Assembly (NCBI GenBank): GCA_021229015.1
Contig: CM037792.1
Span: forward strand, 37,383,398-37,447,397
Length of the DNA stretch: 64,000 nt
Reading direction: 5' to 3'
DNA from: Solen grandis
Lineage: Eukaryota > Mollusca > Bivalvia > Adapedonta > Solenidae
Part shown: positions 36,749-48,291 of the stretch, in pieces
Position numbering within the stretch: position 1 is the first letter of the stretch
Layout: every line of letters begins with the position of its first letter
Translations under genes and position numbers: made by a program
Notes under the pieces: model-generated
Database searches by the model: none
Seen by the model: only the letters and a program-made list of their open reading frames with translations
Told to the model about the DNA's origin: nothing

Positions 36749-39700
36749 CTGTAACAACAAGCACACCCACAGCTCTAGAACACTTTACTTTAATATGTAC
36801 TTATCTGAATAAAGGTATCCCATCTATCATTAAATATTGATCATGTTCCATCAAGTGATTATGGGAATTTTATAGTAAATGCAAGCCTTTTTATTAAAGA
36901 GAACCTATAACTCTTAACCCTTTCCCTCATATAGACTCATTTTGACGCACTCAGTAGGTACCACATAAAGCCTGATCTGCAGAACACCACAGTTAAACTT
37001 TACCAAATTTAATTATAAAATCCTTATTTCCAGACCACTGAGGAGCAGCGAACAGCATAAAACCTGATCAGCCTGCGAGTGACTCGCAGGCTGATCTGGT
37101 TTTATGCTGTTCGCATAGGTCTTTTCATGGTGTCCTCTATGAGGGAAAGGGTTAAATTAATGGATGCCTGCATATGCACTGAAGTCTTTTTAAGCATTTG
37201 AAGGACCATGGCATAATTAAATGATAGATGGTTAAGTTTACCTAAAACAGTATTCATTCTGAAATACAGAACATTGTTAGTTGTTTTCTGTGTTATTAGT
37301 TTTCCATTGTTCCAATATTATTTCAGTCCTATCAATACATCCAGCTAATTTCAGCTGCAGGAAGAACAGTACACAGAGACACCCAGGTTGGAGGTCAAAC
37401 CAAGGACTAGAGGTCAAACCAGGACTAGAACCCAGTGGGGATGGAAGAGTAATATTAATTAGCAACTTTTATAACTGATTACAGAGACTCAGAGAAATTC
37501 TTGGGTCTATAAGCATAACAATAGGGCCATAATGACCCTGGATCACTCACCTGGTATCGTTAGGCTATGTAAAATCAAATGACCCCTGGGGCGGGGCCAA
37601 TTTTGGCCCCAGGGCCATGATGTGAATAAACTTGGTAGATGTAAACTAGGCCATGTTACATACCAAATATCTAAACTCCAGGCCTTGTGGTTTCTGACAG
37701 GGAGATTTTTTCAATTTTTTCCTATATTAGTCTATGTAAAATCAGGTGACCCATGGGTTGGGGCAATTTTGACCCCAAGGTTATGATTTGAAAAAACTTG
37801 TTCGAGGTTTACAAGACAATGCTACATATCAAATACCTAAACTCCAGGCTTTGTGGTTTCTGAGAAGAAGATTTTTTGAGTTTTTTCCTATATTAGACTA
37901 CAATAAATCAAGTGACCCCTGGAGCAGTGCCAATTTTGACCCAAGGGTCATGATTTGAACAAACTTGTTAGAGGTCCGGAGAAGAAGATTTTTTAAGATT
38001 TCACTTTTAAAATCTGTTTTTAGCTCCTGTGACCTAATTATGCAATAGACTGGAAACAATTTTTATAGGGATTACCTTAGGAACATCCTTGCCAAGTTAA
38101 ATCACTTTCCCATTAGTAGTTTCAGAGAAGATGTTTTAAGTAAATTGTTGACGACTGATGAAGCCAGACAAAGGCTGGTCCCAAAAGCTCACCTTGGCAC
38201 TTCATGCCAGGTGAGCTAAAAATAAGCTGTGATGAAATAACACTCTATAGACGATACACAGGAAAGCCCCAACATTTGGCTGACCAGGAACAGTCTTTGT
38301 AAACTGAGCAGTTCTATGGTAGTACACTTCATAGTGACCAGATCTTTAAGGCTTTGGTGAAATCCCTTCAAAACTATATAGACTTGGGAATTATATGCTC
38401 ATCTTAATCCTAATGGATAGACTGGAAGATATACTACTGACAACCAGTGCTGTAACATTACACCACCCTTTGTGCAAATAAAAATAGCCATGGGTGGTAA
38501 CTCATGACAAATTTACATTTCGGATAAGCCATAAGAGAGTTTGGAGAACTGACATAAAGGCAAAATTCCTGTATGTTAAAGAGGGATCAAATACCTAGAG
38601 AGATATTCATTTTTGATTGGCAAAATATTTTCTGTAAAATGAAAATGTGAGAAAATTTTAACTGCTGTTCCTCAAAATCTTACTGCAAAACAGAACATTT
38701 CGGGACAATGAGAATGAAGTCTTAAACAATCTAAATCTAAATATTGTACATTATAGATCCCAATACTGGGTTTATACACAATGGATAAACAATCTCATAG
38801 CGATCTGTAAGGCAGTTAAAACGTCTGTTGTCCACTCACAATATAGTCGTTGTCCTCGTCCTTAGGTCCAGAACTGTGATACACACGGAACTTCTTGGCC
38901 ACCTGCTTGATCTGCTCTGGACTACCAGTGAACCCGATCATCTTGGACGAGAAATCTGAAACATAAATATTTTAATCGCAAATCCAGTTGGCTTTTCAGC
39001 CCAAGAGATACAATTCATAACAAACAATATGACAAGACAAAAACATTTATACAGTACATATTGAAATTAGAATATAAATATGGCTTATAAGCAAATCTTC
39101 GTTCCCTGTATAGGCAATAATTCATGTTATAAAATCAAAGTAGGTGAATGAACTGAGAAGGTTTAATATCGCACCTGGTTACTTTCACAACAATTATAAT
39201 TATCGAGTCATCTAAAATAATAACACATAATTATAGTAGAAACAATTTGTTGTTTGATGGGTTTAACATTATTTCAGTCATTTGGAGACGATGCCTATTT
39301 GAGACAGATATAGAGGTGCAACACTGCAGTATCACACCGTAGACATGTGGCATGATACCACACCCAGTCACATTATCCTGTCACAGGACCAACCAGTCCT
39401 GGAACTACCCTTATATGCTGAGCGCCAAGCAAGGGAGCTATACCAGTACCATTTTTGATGACTTTGGTAGGTCACAGCCGGGAATTGATCCAAAGACCCC
39501 CCAATTCCGGAGCAGACGTTCTAACCACTCAGCCACTGGGACCAGTAGTAACAATCTATAACTCATTTTAAAAAATATTTTCACATATTAAACATTATTG
39601 CTTATGTATTTACATGGCTACTTTTCTTTTTTTCCCCTTATACATCAAGTATGGTAACCTTCTTATCCTTAACCCTTTCCCTCATATAGACTCATTTTGA

Positions 39701-42700
39701 TGCACTCAGTAGGTATCACATAAAGCCTGATCTGCAGAAAACCACAGTTAAACCTTACCAAATTTAATTACAAAATCCTCATTTCCAGACCACTGAGGAG
39801 CAGCGAACAGCATAAAACCTGATCAGCCTGCGAGTTACTCGCAGTCTGATCTGGTTTTATGCTGTTCGCATAGGTCTTTTCATGGTGTCCTCTAGGAGGG
39901 AAACGGTTAATCAAACTGGTAGGCATGGAAATAATTTGAACAATTCAGTTTTAAGCCACTATAATGTGTCAATTAAGACTCTTTATATGTTGAAATTTAT
40001 CATCTTTTTATTATGCAGCAAAGTTGTAAATAGTAGTTTGTCTAGGTCTGACAGTAATACAAGTACCCAAGTGTATGTAAAGTATTTATTTCTCAAACAT
40101 TTTTCTATATACGACAAAATCAAGATTTCATTATTGACACAGATTTGTATAAATCTTGCTAAGCCCCAGAAAACAGCAAATTAGGAATTCTACATGATAA
40201 TTATCAACAAATCAGCTGTTTCAAGGACATGTTGAAGTTAGTACATAATTGTTTTATGTGTGTTTGTGTGTGTTTTGCTTTACATTCCAAAGGCAATATT
40301 CCAGGCAATTGGGGGACTATGCCAGCATAAGACAGATGAAGCGCTGCCTCACTGCTGTATCATGTCTTCAATATATGCATGTGGCATGATACCACACCCT
40401 GTCAGAATGTCTTGACATTCAGCTCAACCAGTCCAGGAACTTCCTGCAGAGCAAAGCAGGTCCCTATTAGTTCCAATTTTTCTTGAATTCGGTATGCTGC
40501 TGCTGGGGATCAAACACAAACTCTCGCTCAACAGGAAGATGCCCTGGTCCCTCAACCATTCAGTACATAATACTCCTTAAGAAAATTTCAGGTCAAATCT
40601 GATACTTCTCTGATGGATAAATATTTGTTTTATATTGAGAAATTGAGCCACAAGTGAATATTCATCTTAGGAATGCAGACTTCTTTAATATTCCCCATCA
40701 AAAATCTTTAAATTTTCATAGTACAAACAAAATAAGTATTTCTCCTCAAATGTTTCTCATATGATGAAACAATTAAACATACTTATTAAGTTTTTGGCTT
40801 AATAGAAATATCGGCCACCGTTGCCAAGAGGGTAAAGTCGCCGACTTTAACACTCACTCAGCCCCCCACCGCGTGGGTTCGAATACCGACAGGGTCATTC
40901 AGATTTTCATGTGAGAGAGCCTTCCAGTTGGCTTGCGGTAGGTTGGTGCATTCGAGGTCTTCCTCCACCTGTAATTAGCTGGACGTCGCTATTTGACTGA
41001 AATACTGTCTAAGCGATGGTAAACTCAAATAGTCAAGTCAAATAGTGTGATTTTGCACAGTGACAACAGCACTCTGGACTCTCCAGTGAGCTCCAAACCA
41101 CACTAGTGCTGCTGGAGGATTCTCACCTTTCAGGTACTCCTTGATAGCCTCGGGTGTGTCTCTGTCTGGGTCCACAGTGATAAATATGGGTGTCACATCT
41201 GGAATGTTCTTATTGTGACCTGTAACAGTAGGCATACTGCTTCATGATTTTAAGTTCAACAAAATAAACTGACGCTGAACATCACAAAGCCTCTATGCTA
41301 CCAAATTCATTCATTTTTTATGTATATTTTGTGACACTTTTAATTTCCAAAGCATATTCTGTATTAAGGATCATTTAAAGCATTAAGGATTAAAAAATCA
41401 ACATACTCTTACATCCTGCTTATTAGGTAAACTATATTTAATTACTAACATTTTTTCTAATAAACGTTTTTACAATTATACAAAATTTATAATTCCTTGT
41501 TCATGTTAGTCAAGTATGACATATATGAGCCACTATGACAGGTTTCTCTTAACATGGCCAAAACAAAAACACTTTGACTGAGGAATTGATATATAGAGAG
41601 GAAAAAGGCTTAATTGAGTAGCATGTGTCTAGGTGATAAAATTAAGTTGACACAAATTGGTTCATTAAATAAAGTTGACATTGAACAGTTTTTTTCCCTT
41701 TGTATAAAAACAAGCTCTTTCTTAGGTATTTTTAGAATACAAAATTTTTCCATGAATTCAGAAAATTTTCTTGCAAAAGCTTCAGATGTGGATAATAAAA
41801 CTGTGTCAATGGATTTTTTTTTCAAATTTTATTTGGGAATGGAACAGACTGGACATCTGGCGTGCGTTCAGTATGACAAACCATATGCAACCGGTCGCTT
41901 ACAATCAGCTATGGAGTCTTAGGACCAAATAGCATGCTGTTCACGTGCTCCTTGTGTTGTAAATGGGTTTACGTCAATATCGTGGTTTATGACACTGAGA
42001 TAGTTTCATAGCTGACTGTAAGCGTACGGTTGTATACGTATTGTCATACTGAACACACGCCTGGGAAAGGCTTGTACAGCACTACATACCTATTACGTCT
42101 ACGACCTGGGCTACTTTCTCCAGCTCATCGGGGCAGATGTCCGGGCAGTGAGTGAAACCAAAGTACATGAGGATCCACTGTCCCAGGAAGTCCTTACTGG
42201 ACATGGTCTTGCCGTCCTGGTTGACCAGCTCCCACTCCCCACCCACCAGGTTCATATCAACGTATTTCTTCTTCACCTGCTTCTTGGCTATATCTGTACA
42301 CAGTTAAGTGGAGCAGTTTACTCCATGCTTATGGTGGACAGGCTGAGAAAAATCTATAAATGATACTTGTATCTTTCTCAGAAAAGGTAACATGATATCA
42401 TTTTGACTGTGTTAACCCTTTCCCTCATAGAGGAAACCATGAAAAGACCTATGCGAACAACATAAAACCAGATCAGCCTGCGAGTAACTCGCAGGCTGAT
42501 CAGGTTTTATGCTGTTCGCTGCTCCTCAGTGGTCTGGAAATGAGGATTTTGTAATTAAATTTGGTAAGGTTTAACTGTGGTTTTCTGCAGATCAGGCTTT
42601 ATGTGGTACCTATTGAGTGCGTCAAAATGAGTCTATATGAGGGAAAGGGTTAAAGGTAATCGGCATGTCTATTTCAAGGTAATGTCATACTGACTGGACT

Positions 42701-45700
42701 TGGTTAAAAGAAAAGATGTGATTTTAATAAAGAGTGTACAGATTATAGCATGTTTTCACAATCTATATCCACTATTTTAAGAATTAAGAGATTTTTCAGG
42801 TCTATTGTGTTGAGAAAAAATGATATTTTTGTAAAACACATCCCATGATCATGTTGGTTAAAGTGTTTCAAAGCCACCTAGCATTCTTACCTTTTTCTTT
42901 CTGTCCCTTGAGGTACTCCAGGTAGAAGTAGAGGGATAGCAAGCCAACGGTGGACACCAGCAATCTTTTGATCATACCCTGAAGCATCCAACATACATGT
43001 TATACAGTGAGATGGATGTACAGTCTGGTCATACTCGAACCCAAGACCCCTCCCTTAAAGGACGAGTGGTCTACTGACTACTTCAAAACTTGTCTCATTA
43101 AATCTAGGGTCATTTTGGCAATTTGATGGGTCAAAATAAATTTTGCTAACCCTGCTTTAGGAAAAAAATCAGAACTAATGTAAACTGAAAAATAAACTGC
43201 TATGTTTTACAGGGCTTTTTTCAGATATCCCACGGGGCCAAATATTGGCCTGATTCCCAATGCTATCTAGGTACAATTTTTCCCAATCAAGAAAAAAAAA
43301 TCCCAAAGCCATGAAATATATATTTTTTACAAATATTCCCCAAGTAAATTGGTTTTGTTTACATTAACAATTCTTGTAGGTAAAATTATTGCACGCACTG
43401 CCCGAATGAAAATGTTTGTATTTATGATGTATAAAGTGAACTATTATAATGGTCAAATTTCTCTATTTTATCGATTTTGACTTTTTTTTTACCCCAAATT
43501 TTCCAATTTTATTATTAAAAAAACATCCCAAATTTGGCAGGGGCCTTTTTCCTAAAAAGCCTGAAAAAAGCCCTGTTTAAGAAAGAAACTGTAATGAAAC
43601 TATAAAACAAAGAGTTTAATTAACAACAAAGGAAAAATTTAAGTTAAACATTTACCGAGTTCTTGTTTGGAGGTTTCTCACGCTGTTTCACATCTTCAGT
43701 AAAGTTAGATAAATGCCCACCACCCTTAGCATCTCGTCTGAATATGACCGGATCCTCTTCACCCTGAAATCAGAAATCTACAAAGTTACAAAACCTTTCA
43801 TGTTACCAAATATTCCCCCTTTATAAAGTTGGTCCCAGAAGAAGATCTATTCCCAAAGAGAAAAATGACTATACTCCCCCCGATCTGATACAACACTGTT
43901 ACCCTGTATCCACAGAAAAAGTGACCCTATTTAATGCTGAATTTCTGACTGGAAAAAATGCATTTAAGGATTAAATCCTAAAGAACACATTAAAAAAAGT
44001 CATAAAATGCCCATTTGGAGGTTTTTTTGCATGACAACCTTAAAAGTTGAGCAATTTTTGAGAAAATTGGTGTGAAATGGCTACCTTTGCACTAAATTCA
44101 TACGTATGTTATTTGGCCTTAAATAGGTAAAAAAAAAAAGTAGATAGATGTTTCCATGTTTTGAATATACAGAATTATTTCTCTTGAAAAGATTTAAATA
44201 ACAATGGTACATGTATTAAGTTTGGATTTCAATTATTTTTAAAGGAAATTTACATGAAATAAGTACCAATAATGCTTGTTTATCTAAGAAAAATTTTTTT
44301 TATTAATACCTGCTTATGGTTTAAAATATATTATGTTCCAAAAGAATGATTCCTTGATGCACATAATCACTTGCAGTTCATGTTGTAATCATAAAACATT
44401 ATGTTAAGCATTGCAGTAACTGCAGTAAGTGTTTAACTGTTGTTTGTTTACCATATTTGGAGATTTATTTTGATCTCCCGCCTTGGTGCAAAATCTTTTT
44501 TGTACATGTTGGTTAATGGAGCCAGTTGCTCTAATATGGGTTGGAAAGGACGGTACAATTTTCTGAAAGATAAAAAACGAAACACATTGACAACACTTTC
44601 ATAATAAATAAAACACTTGTAATACAATTTCAGCAGTCAAGCATTTGTTTATACAAAGTTATGTTTGGAAAACAAGTTCTTTACAACACATATTTAGTTA
44701 TTGACCCTTTTCATTGATTCAGGGGTTGAACCAGTACCTTACATCCCAGATGGCCAGGAAAAGATATTGTCCTCCAAAGGTTTCAAACATTTGGATCTGC
44801 AGGCATGTGCAAGACTTTTCCATGACATACAAAAGTGTCCATTTTGATTATCGAATGATCTAAATAAATTTCAAATATTTTCAAGTTTGTCTCTTAACAG
44901 TTTGTCTCTTTAACCATTTCATAAAAGGTCACTTTATCCCCATTTGAAACAACAACAACAACAATAATGAAGGAAATTACCTCCAGATCAAAGCAACTTT
45001 GAAATTTGATAAACATTATACCAGGAATTGGGAAACTTGATGTCTCTTCTTCTATAGCCTAAACAATTATTAGTAAGTTTCTGGGAAAATAATCATATAG
45101 TGGTGACATCACTTGTTTTAAATGTTTATCAGCACTTAAATGACTTAAGTCTATAAGTTGAAAAACTACATGCAAGAGAAGATCTGAACCAGAATCATGG
45201 ATGCTCTTTACCCCATCTTAAAGTGTTTTGTCGCCTTGCAATAGAGCAGAACTATGTCAGTCAGTAGTTTTAGATGCAAAGATTATTAAAGTATATTTTT
45301 ATTAAAAATTGAAAGTTTACCAACATAAAAATTAAGCACTCCTTTCCTTCAGCTGCCATGGCAACCAGCTTTCTGCATGAAATGTAATTCTTTAGGAAAA
45401 ATCAATGAACAGTACAAGGTCCTGGGGACAAGCTCTTCTCATGGGGGGGGGGGGGGATTTTAACTCTGTTGGGGGATTGAAATCTAGACCCTTGGGTCAA
45501 TAAACAAACATTCTAACCACTTCACTAAAGAGCTAGACAAACAAATAGTTTTTTTTTGTGTGTGTGTGTTTTTTTTCAAAGCAAATCATTTACAATTGCA
45601 TGCTTGTCCATCATTTGATAAACCAATTTTAAAAAATCATGATATCTTACAACATACACAGGTAATGTCATAGAGGCTAAAGTTTGAATGGCACTACCTC

Positions 45701-46007
45701 ATGTCAAGCAGAATCGCGAAAATTCATGATAATTATCATACATAGACAATTTCTGGCAAACTAACGTATGAACCTTTGACATGTGTATGAATAATATTAA
45801 GTATTTAAGATTACTTACGTTCATTGTGAAATAATATTCTCAAATTGTGCTTTATGCTAAAACTGCCATGCCAAACCGGTCATTACCCCACCCACCCAAA
45901 TATGACAGGCTTATGCAACACAGACTTACAACATTTTCTTGAATAAGTGATTTTCTTAACGGACGCATACAGACGTGGCATAATCTTCTAATGAGCAGCT
46001 GTTCCAT
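36611..46007 (-). CDS. SCO1: SCO1-type cytochrome c oxidase copper chaperone, complete
   Basis: Inner-membrane mitochondrial protein that passes copper to the Cu-A site of cytochrome c oxidase subunit II. Coding exons in reading order: 46007-45930, 44562-44452, 43763-43656, 42978-42891, 42293-42090, 41219-41127, 38955-38840, 36748-36611. All junctions are AG/GT and all phases match, giving 936 nt and 311 residues (human SCO1 is about 300). Residues 1-60 are basic and Arg-rich without acids at the start, like a mitochondrial presequence. One membrane helix lies at about 104-121. A thioredoxin-like domain follows, with the copper ligands in CPDIC (Cys178, Cys182) and His269 in VDHTI. Family landmarks include [25 protein letters not shown] and [17 protein letters not shown]2 is the alternative paralogue. 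Introns hold three TTAA MITEs, three SINEs and a pearl-like element. Confidence 0.95.
36914..37155 (+). mobile_element. TTAA-flanked 234-bp MITE, copy 2
   Basis: Body 36918-37151 in the last SCO1 intron, TTAA on both sides. Its central palindrome is 33 bp per arm (37048-37080 and 37082-37114) with one mismatch and a 1-nt centre. Confidence 0.92.
37517..38222 (-). mobile_element. pearl/Helentron-like element, short copy in SCO1 intron
   Basis: Reading the minus strand: the left end TTTTTAGCTCACCTGGCA folds onto TGCCAAGGTG, then 'agcttttgggaccagccttt'. The core is about three units of roughly 165 bp ('aaactccaggccttgtggtt', 'gacccctggggc'). The right end has caggtgag and hairpin GGGTCATTATGGCCC (37524-37538) before the terminal attgtt. 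Both ends match the 21.4-kb element, but the core units do not. Confidence 0.72.
38840..38955 (-). CDS. SCO1: SCO1 exon 7
   Basis: Enters with two nt of a split Asp codon, exits in phase 0 at ATT|GTGAGT. Encodes [12 protein letters not shown] to KDEDNDYI. Confidence 0.95.
39235..39555 (-). mobile_element. SINE-B copy, full length, with target duplication
   Basis: Body 39247-39543 in a SCO1 intron. The head has A-box-like 'tggctgagtggttagaac' and a degenerate B box; the body has 'gggtgtggtatcatgccaca'; the tail is gttaaacccatcaaacaaca. Flanks AGTAGAAACAAT (39235-39246) and AGTAGTAACAAT (39544-39555) differ by one base. Best reference copy for the family. Confidence 0.85.
39669..39910 (+). mobile_element. 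TTAA-flanked 234-bp MITE, copy 3
   Basis: Body 39673-39906 in a SCO1 intron, TTAA on both sides; one change in the right inverted repeat (gggaaacgg). Confidence 0.9.
40262..40565 (-). mobile_element. SINE-B copy, diverged
   Basis: Minus strand has 'gtttgatcccc', 'ttcctggactggttgagct', 'gggtgtggtatcatgccaca' and 'gcttcatctgtct' in family order. Confidence 0.65.
40813..41040 (+). mobile_element. SINE-A copy
   Basis: Head with 'ttgccaagagggtaaagtcg' and 'gtgggttcgaatacc', body through 'ctgtaattagctggacgtcg', tail agtcaagtca. It ends only about 85 bp from SCO1 exon 6. Confidence 0.85.
41127..41219 (-). CDS. SCO1: SCO1 exon 6
   Basis: Split Gly codon on entry, split Asp on exit (AAAG|GTGAGA). 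Encodes [20 protein letters not shown] to EYLK. Confidence 0.95.
42090..42293 (-). CDS. SCO1: SCO1 exon 5 (copper-binding CxxxC)
   Basis: Encodes [15 protein letters not shown] to VVDVI. Contains Cys178 and Cys182 in [10 protein letters not shown]. Donor ATAG|GTATGT. Confidence 0.95.
42412..42653 (-). mobile_element. TTAA-flanked 234-bp MITE, copy 4
   Basis: Body 42416-42649 in a SCO1 intron, perfect inverted ends and TTAA on both sides. Confidence 0.92.
42891..42978 (-). CDS. SCO1: SCO1 exon 4 (membrane helix)
   Basis: Encodes [20 protein letters not shown], then EYLKGQKEK; hydrophobic anchor flanked by Lys/Arg. Donor AAAG|GTAAGA. Confidence 0.93.
43206..43579. mobile_element. 366-bp inverted-repeat element in SCO1 intron
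   Basis: Perfect 15-bp terminal inverted repeats CAGGGCTTTTTTCAG (43210-43224) and CTGAAAAAAGCCCTG (43561-43575), flanked by TTTA on each side. The CAGGGC start is hAT-like, but a short TTTA flank is not the 8 bp expected of hAT, so the superfamily is open. No coding capacity. Confidence 0.8.
43656..43763 (-). CDS. SCO1: SCO1 exon 3
   Basis: Phase 0 at both ends; 36 residues [18 protein letters not shown] to PPNKNS, a polar segment before the anchor. Confidence 0.9.
44452..44562 (-). CDS. SCO1: SCO1 exon 2
   Basis: Phase 0 at both ends; 37 residues [15 protein letters not shown] to NKSPNM, rich in Lys/Arg/Ser/Thr as in a transit peptide. Donor ATG|GTAAAC. Confidence 0.85.
44570..45925. other. 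SCO1 intron 1, unstructured
   Basis: AT-rich intron with a poly-G tract at about 45446-45456 and no recognisable repeat ends. Confidence 0.6.
45930..46007 (-). CDS. SCO1: SCO1 exon 1 with start codon
   Basis: ATG at 46007-46005 opens [26 protein letters not shown] and exits at GTT|GTAAGT in phase 0. The Arg/Leu alternation suits a mitochondrial targeting helix. It is the first Met in the frame that joins exon 2. Confidence 0.82.
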
Positions 46008-46254
46008 TCTTGTTCAAACTGTAAACCCAGAACAAAATATAAATAAAAGTTAACGCATTTAGTTAAATTCTGTGTAAATCGGCGATTCGTAAATAATACA
46101 TACGCGTAATTTTGACTAACACTAACTAAACTTTGAATGAAACTTTTTTTCTATATAAAATCAAAATTAAGTTGTCTGGTACAAGCAACCATATTTAAAT
46201 ATATAAGATTAGTGGTAAAAAGTTTCATGTAAATGGAATTTTTAAATATAATAT

Positions 46255-46320
46255 AGCAGGCCCGGATCCAGAATTTTTCCGCTGGGGGGGGGAGGGGGGG
46301 CGCCAAAATCTGAATTTGAT
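46255..46320. mobile_element. fragment of CAGGCCCGGATCCAG repeat
   Basis: Starts caggcccggatccagaattt and runs into G-rich sequence. The same motif appears inverted near 49100-49170 (ccgctggattcgggcctg). It resembles hAT-type ends common in aquatic invertebrates, but only one end of each copy is visible. Confidence 0.4.
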
Positions 46321-46417
46321 GTGAGTGCTTGGGGGTTCCGGGAGCATGCTCCCCCGAAAAAATGGTTTTGGCGTGACGGAAATGTATTTGGACGGGTATC
46401 TGGGAATAAAAATGAAG

Positions 46418-46418
46418 T

Positions 46419-46485
<67 letters not shown>

Positions 46486-46490
46486 TTTTT
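46418..46490. repeat. (TTTA)n microsatellite
   Basis: About eighteen ttta units; the frames through it are artefacts. Confidence 0.95.
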
Positions 46491-46523
46491 TAACTTGGAA
46501 GACCATGGATCTAATGCCTAGGT

Positions 46524-46813
46524 CCCTCTGGAGAAAGGGGCCTCAGTGGCCGAGAGGATAAAGTCGCCTGATTTTAGAACTCACTCAGCCCCTCACCACG
46601 TGGGTTCGAAACCCGGCAGGGTCATCCGGATTTTCATGTGAGGAAGCCTTCCAGCTGGCTTGCGGTAGGTCGGTGGTTCTACCCGGATGCCTCCGTGCAT
46701 TCGGGGCCTTCCTCCACCTGTAATTAGCTAGGCGTCGCTATATGACTGAAATACTGTCGAAGCGACGGTAAACTCAAATAGTCAAGTCAAGTCAAGTCAG
46801 CCCTCTGGAGAAA
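46524..46813 (+). mobile_element. SINE-A copy, full length, with 13-bp target duplication
   Basis: Body 46537-46800. The head reads ggcctcagtggccgagagg (A box) with B box gggttcgaaaccc and a long variable arm, as in tRNA-Ser/Leu. The tail is (tcaag)n. Perfect direct repeats CCCTCTGGAGAAA at 46524-46536 and 46801-46813. The cleanest copy here and the best template for the family. Confidence 0.93.
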
Positions 46814-47640
46814 AATCATCGGCGGTGTGGAATTTCTCCCGATGGCATCAGATTTTTGAGCCAAAAAGACGGAGCAGTCCCATGAGAAGTTTCGGGATTG
46901 TTCCGTTGAAACGTTCACTGATGATTCGGCTATGGTACAATAGCCTTATATTACGGGGGATGGCTCCCAATGCCCGGGAAATTTCTCCGATGATCGGGGA
47001 AAGTGCCCCGGAGCTTCACCGAATTTGAAACATCATCGGGGGAATATCCCCGTAGATTTGGGGATGTACGTATCGTTGTATTGAACCATCCCAGGTGCCT
47101 CGGGAAAGATTGTGGAGATTATAAGAATTTGGTGATGGAATTAAGAGACAAAATCAAGGGTAGACTTTCGGGGGGTTATGTGGATGCTCCAAGCAATGTC
47201 CAATGGCTTTTTTGAACGTCTCAGTCTAAGGGTGACCAAAAAAGCAACAAATTTTAGAGTGCGCTCGCCAATTTTTTGCGAATATTCTGAGATTCTATCA
47301 CAAGATCTGGAATGTGTCATAGAAAGGTAACCGAACCTTCGAGACATCACCGAAGCCTAGGGGATTCCTCGGAGGAAAAAAATCGCGGAAGCTCCGTAAA
47401 TTCTTCCCAGGAACTTCCAGGAAGCTATGCGTATATTTCCCTGGCCTGTTTTCCCCAATAAAACATAGGAAAATTTTCAATATAAGCAATGAACTTCTGC
47501 CGAGGCCTCCCGATGACTCTACATGGCTAGCAATTCTTTCGAAGCTTCCGCGGGACACGGGGGAACCTGTTCCCGAGGCTCATCAATTTCCATTGGGAAT
47601 ACATCCCCGAGGAAAAAAAAAGTTCAAGTGGGACACTGAG
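46814..47640. other. GC-richer block with many GGGG/CCCC palindromes
   Basis: Unlike its AT-rich flanks, this block is full of short inverted motifs such as tcgggggaatatccccg, atcggggaaagtgccccg and ttgggaatacatccccg. Several short open frames exist on both strands, none with a recognisable domain. It continues the sequence interrupted by the SINE at 46524-46813. Confidence 0.5.
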
Positions 47641-47739
47641 CCTTGAGCGATATAATTTTATATTTTACCTTAGCAAAGCCATGTTATTGAATAACTACTT
47701 TGCAATAGTATTTGACAACAGTTGTATTAAAAAAAATAA

Positions 47740-47761
47740 TAATATATATATATATATATAT
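47740..47761. repeat. (TA)n microsatellite
   Basis: Short ta run. Confidence 0.9.
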
Positions 47762-48191
47762 TGTCAAATATGTGGAATGGAATACCGGGTGTATTAGGTT
47801 CGAACTTGGTAATCTTGACTATCTAATTGTCGATCTGGAAGCAGCCTCACACACAGACTTCCCAGATAAAAAAAAATCAGGTGCACGTTTTAGGGTCGGA
47901 CGGTTGCAGAAGGTGTGGGCCCCTTCTGCGTGTTGATTTTTTGTACATTTTTTTTTGTGTGTAAATGTTAAATCAGTGACAAAACAAAAAAATATTCAGT
48001 AATAAAAAATGTTGATACTTAAAATAAAATATCTTTAATAACCGTTTTATTTCGCACATAGATTGTGTTTTCTGTGCATTAGTATTTCGTATTCATCGAC
48101 TTATCAGTAACATCGCTCAATGACTAATTACCTGGATTTGATTTGAATTAGTGATCATGCATAATCTACATATACATTGTCCCTAAATATG

Positions 48192-48291
48192 NNNNNNNNN
48201 NNNNNNNNNNNNNNNNNNNNNNNNNNNNNNNNNNNNNNNNNNNNNNNNNNNNNNNNNNNNNNNNNNNNNNNNNNNNNNNNNNNNNNNNNNN
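48192..48291. other. assembly gap (100 N)
   Basis: Exactly 100 N, a conventional unknown-size gap. The sequence just before it (ttgtccctaaatatg) nearly matches that just after it (ttgtcccaaaatatg). Confidence 0.99.

Noticed and set aside
46540..46625. tRNA gene-like A and B boxes (also at 24.8, 40.8 and 51.8 kb)
   Set aside because: Each continues into the shared SINE body, and acceptor stems do not pair; these are SINE heads, not tRNA genes.
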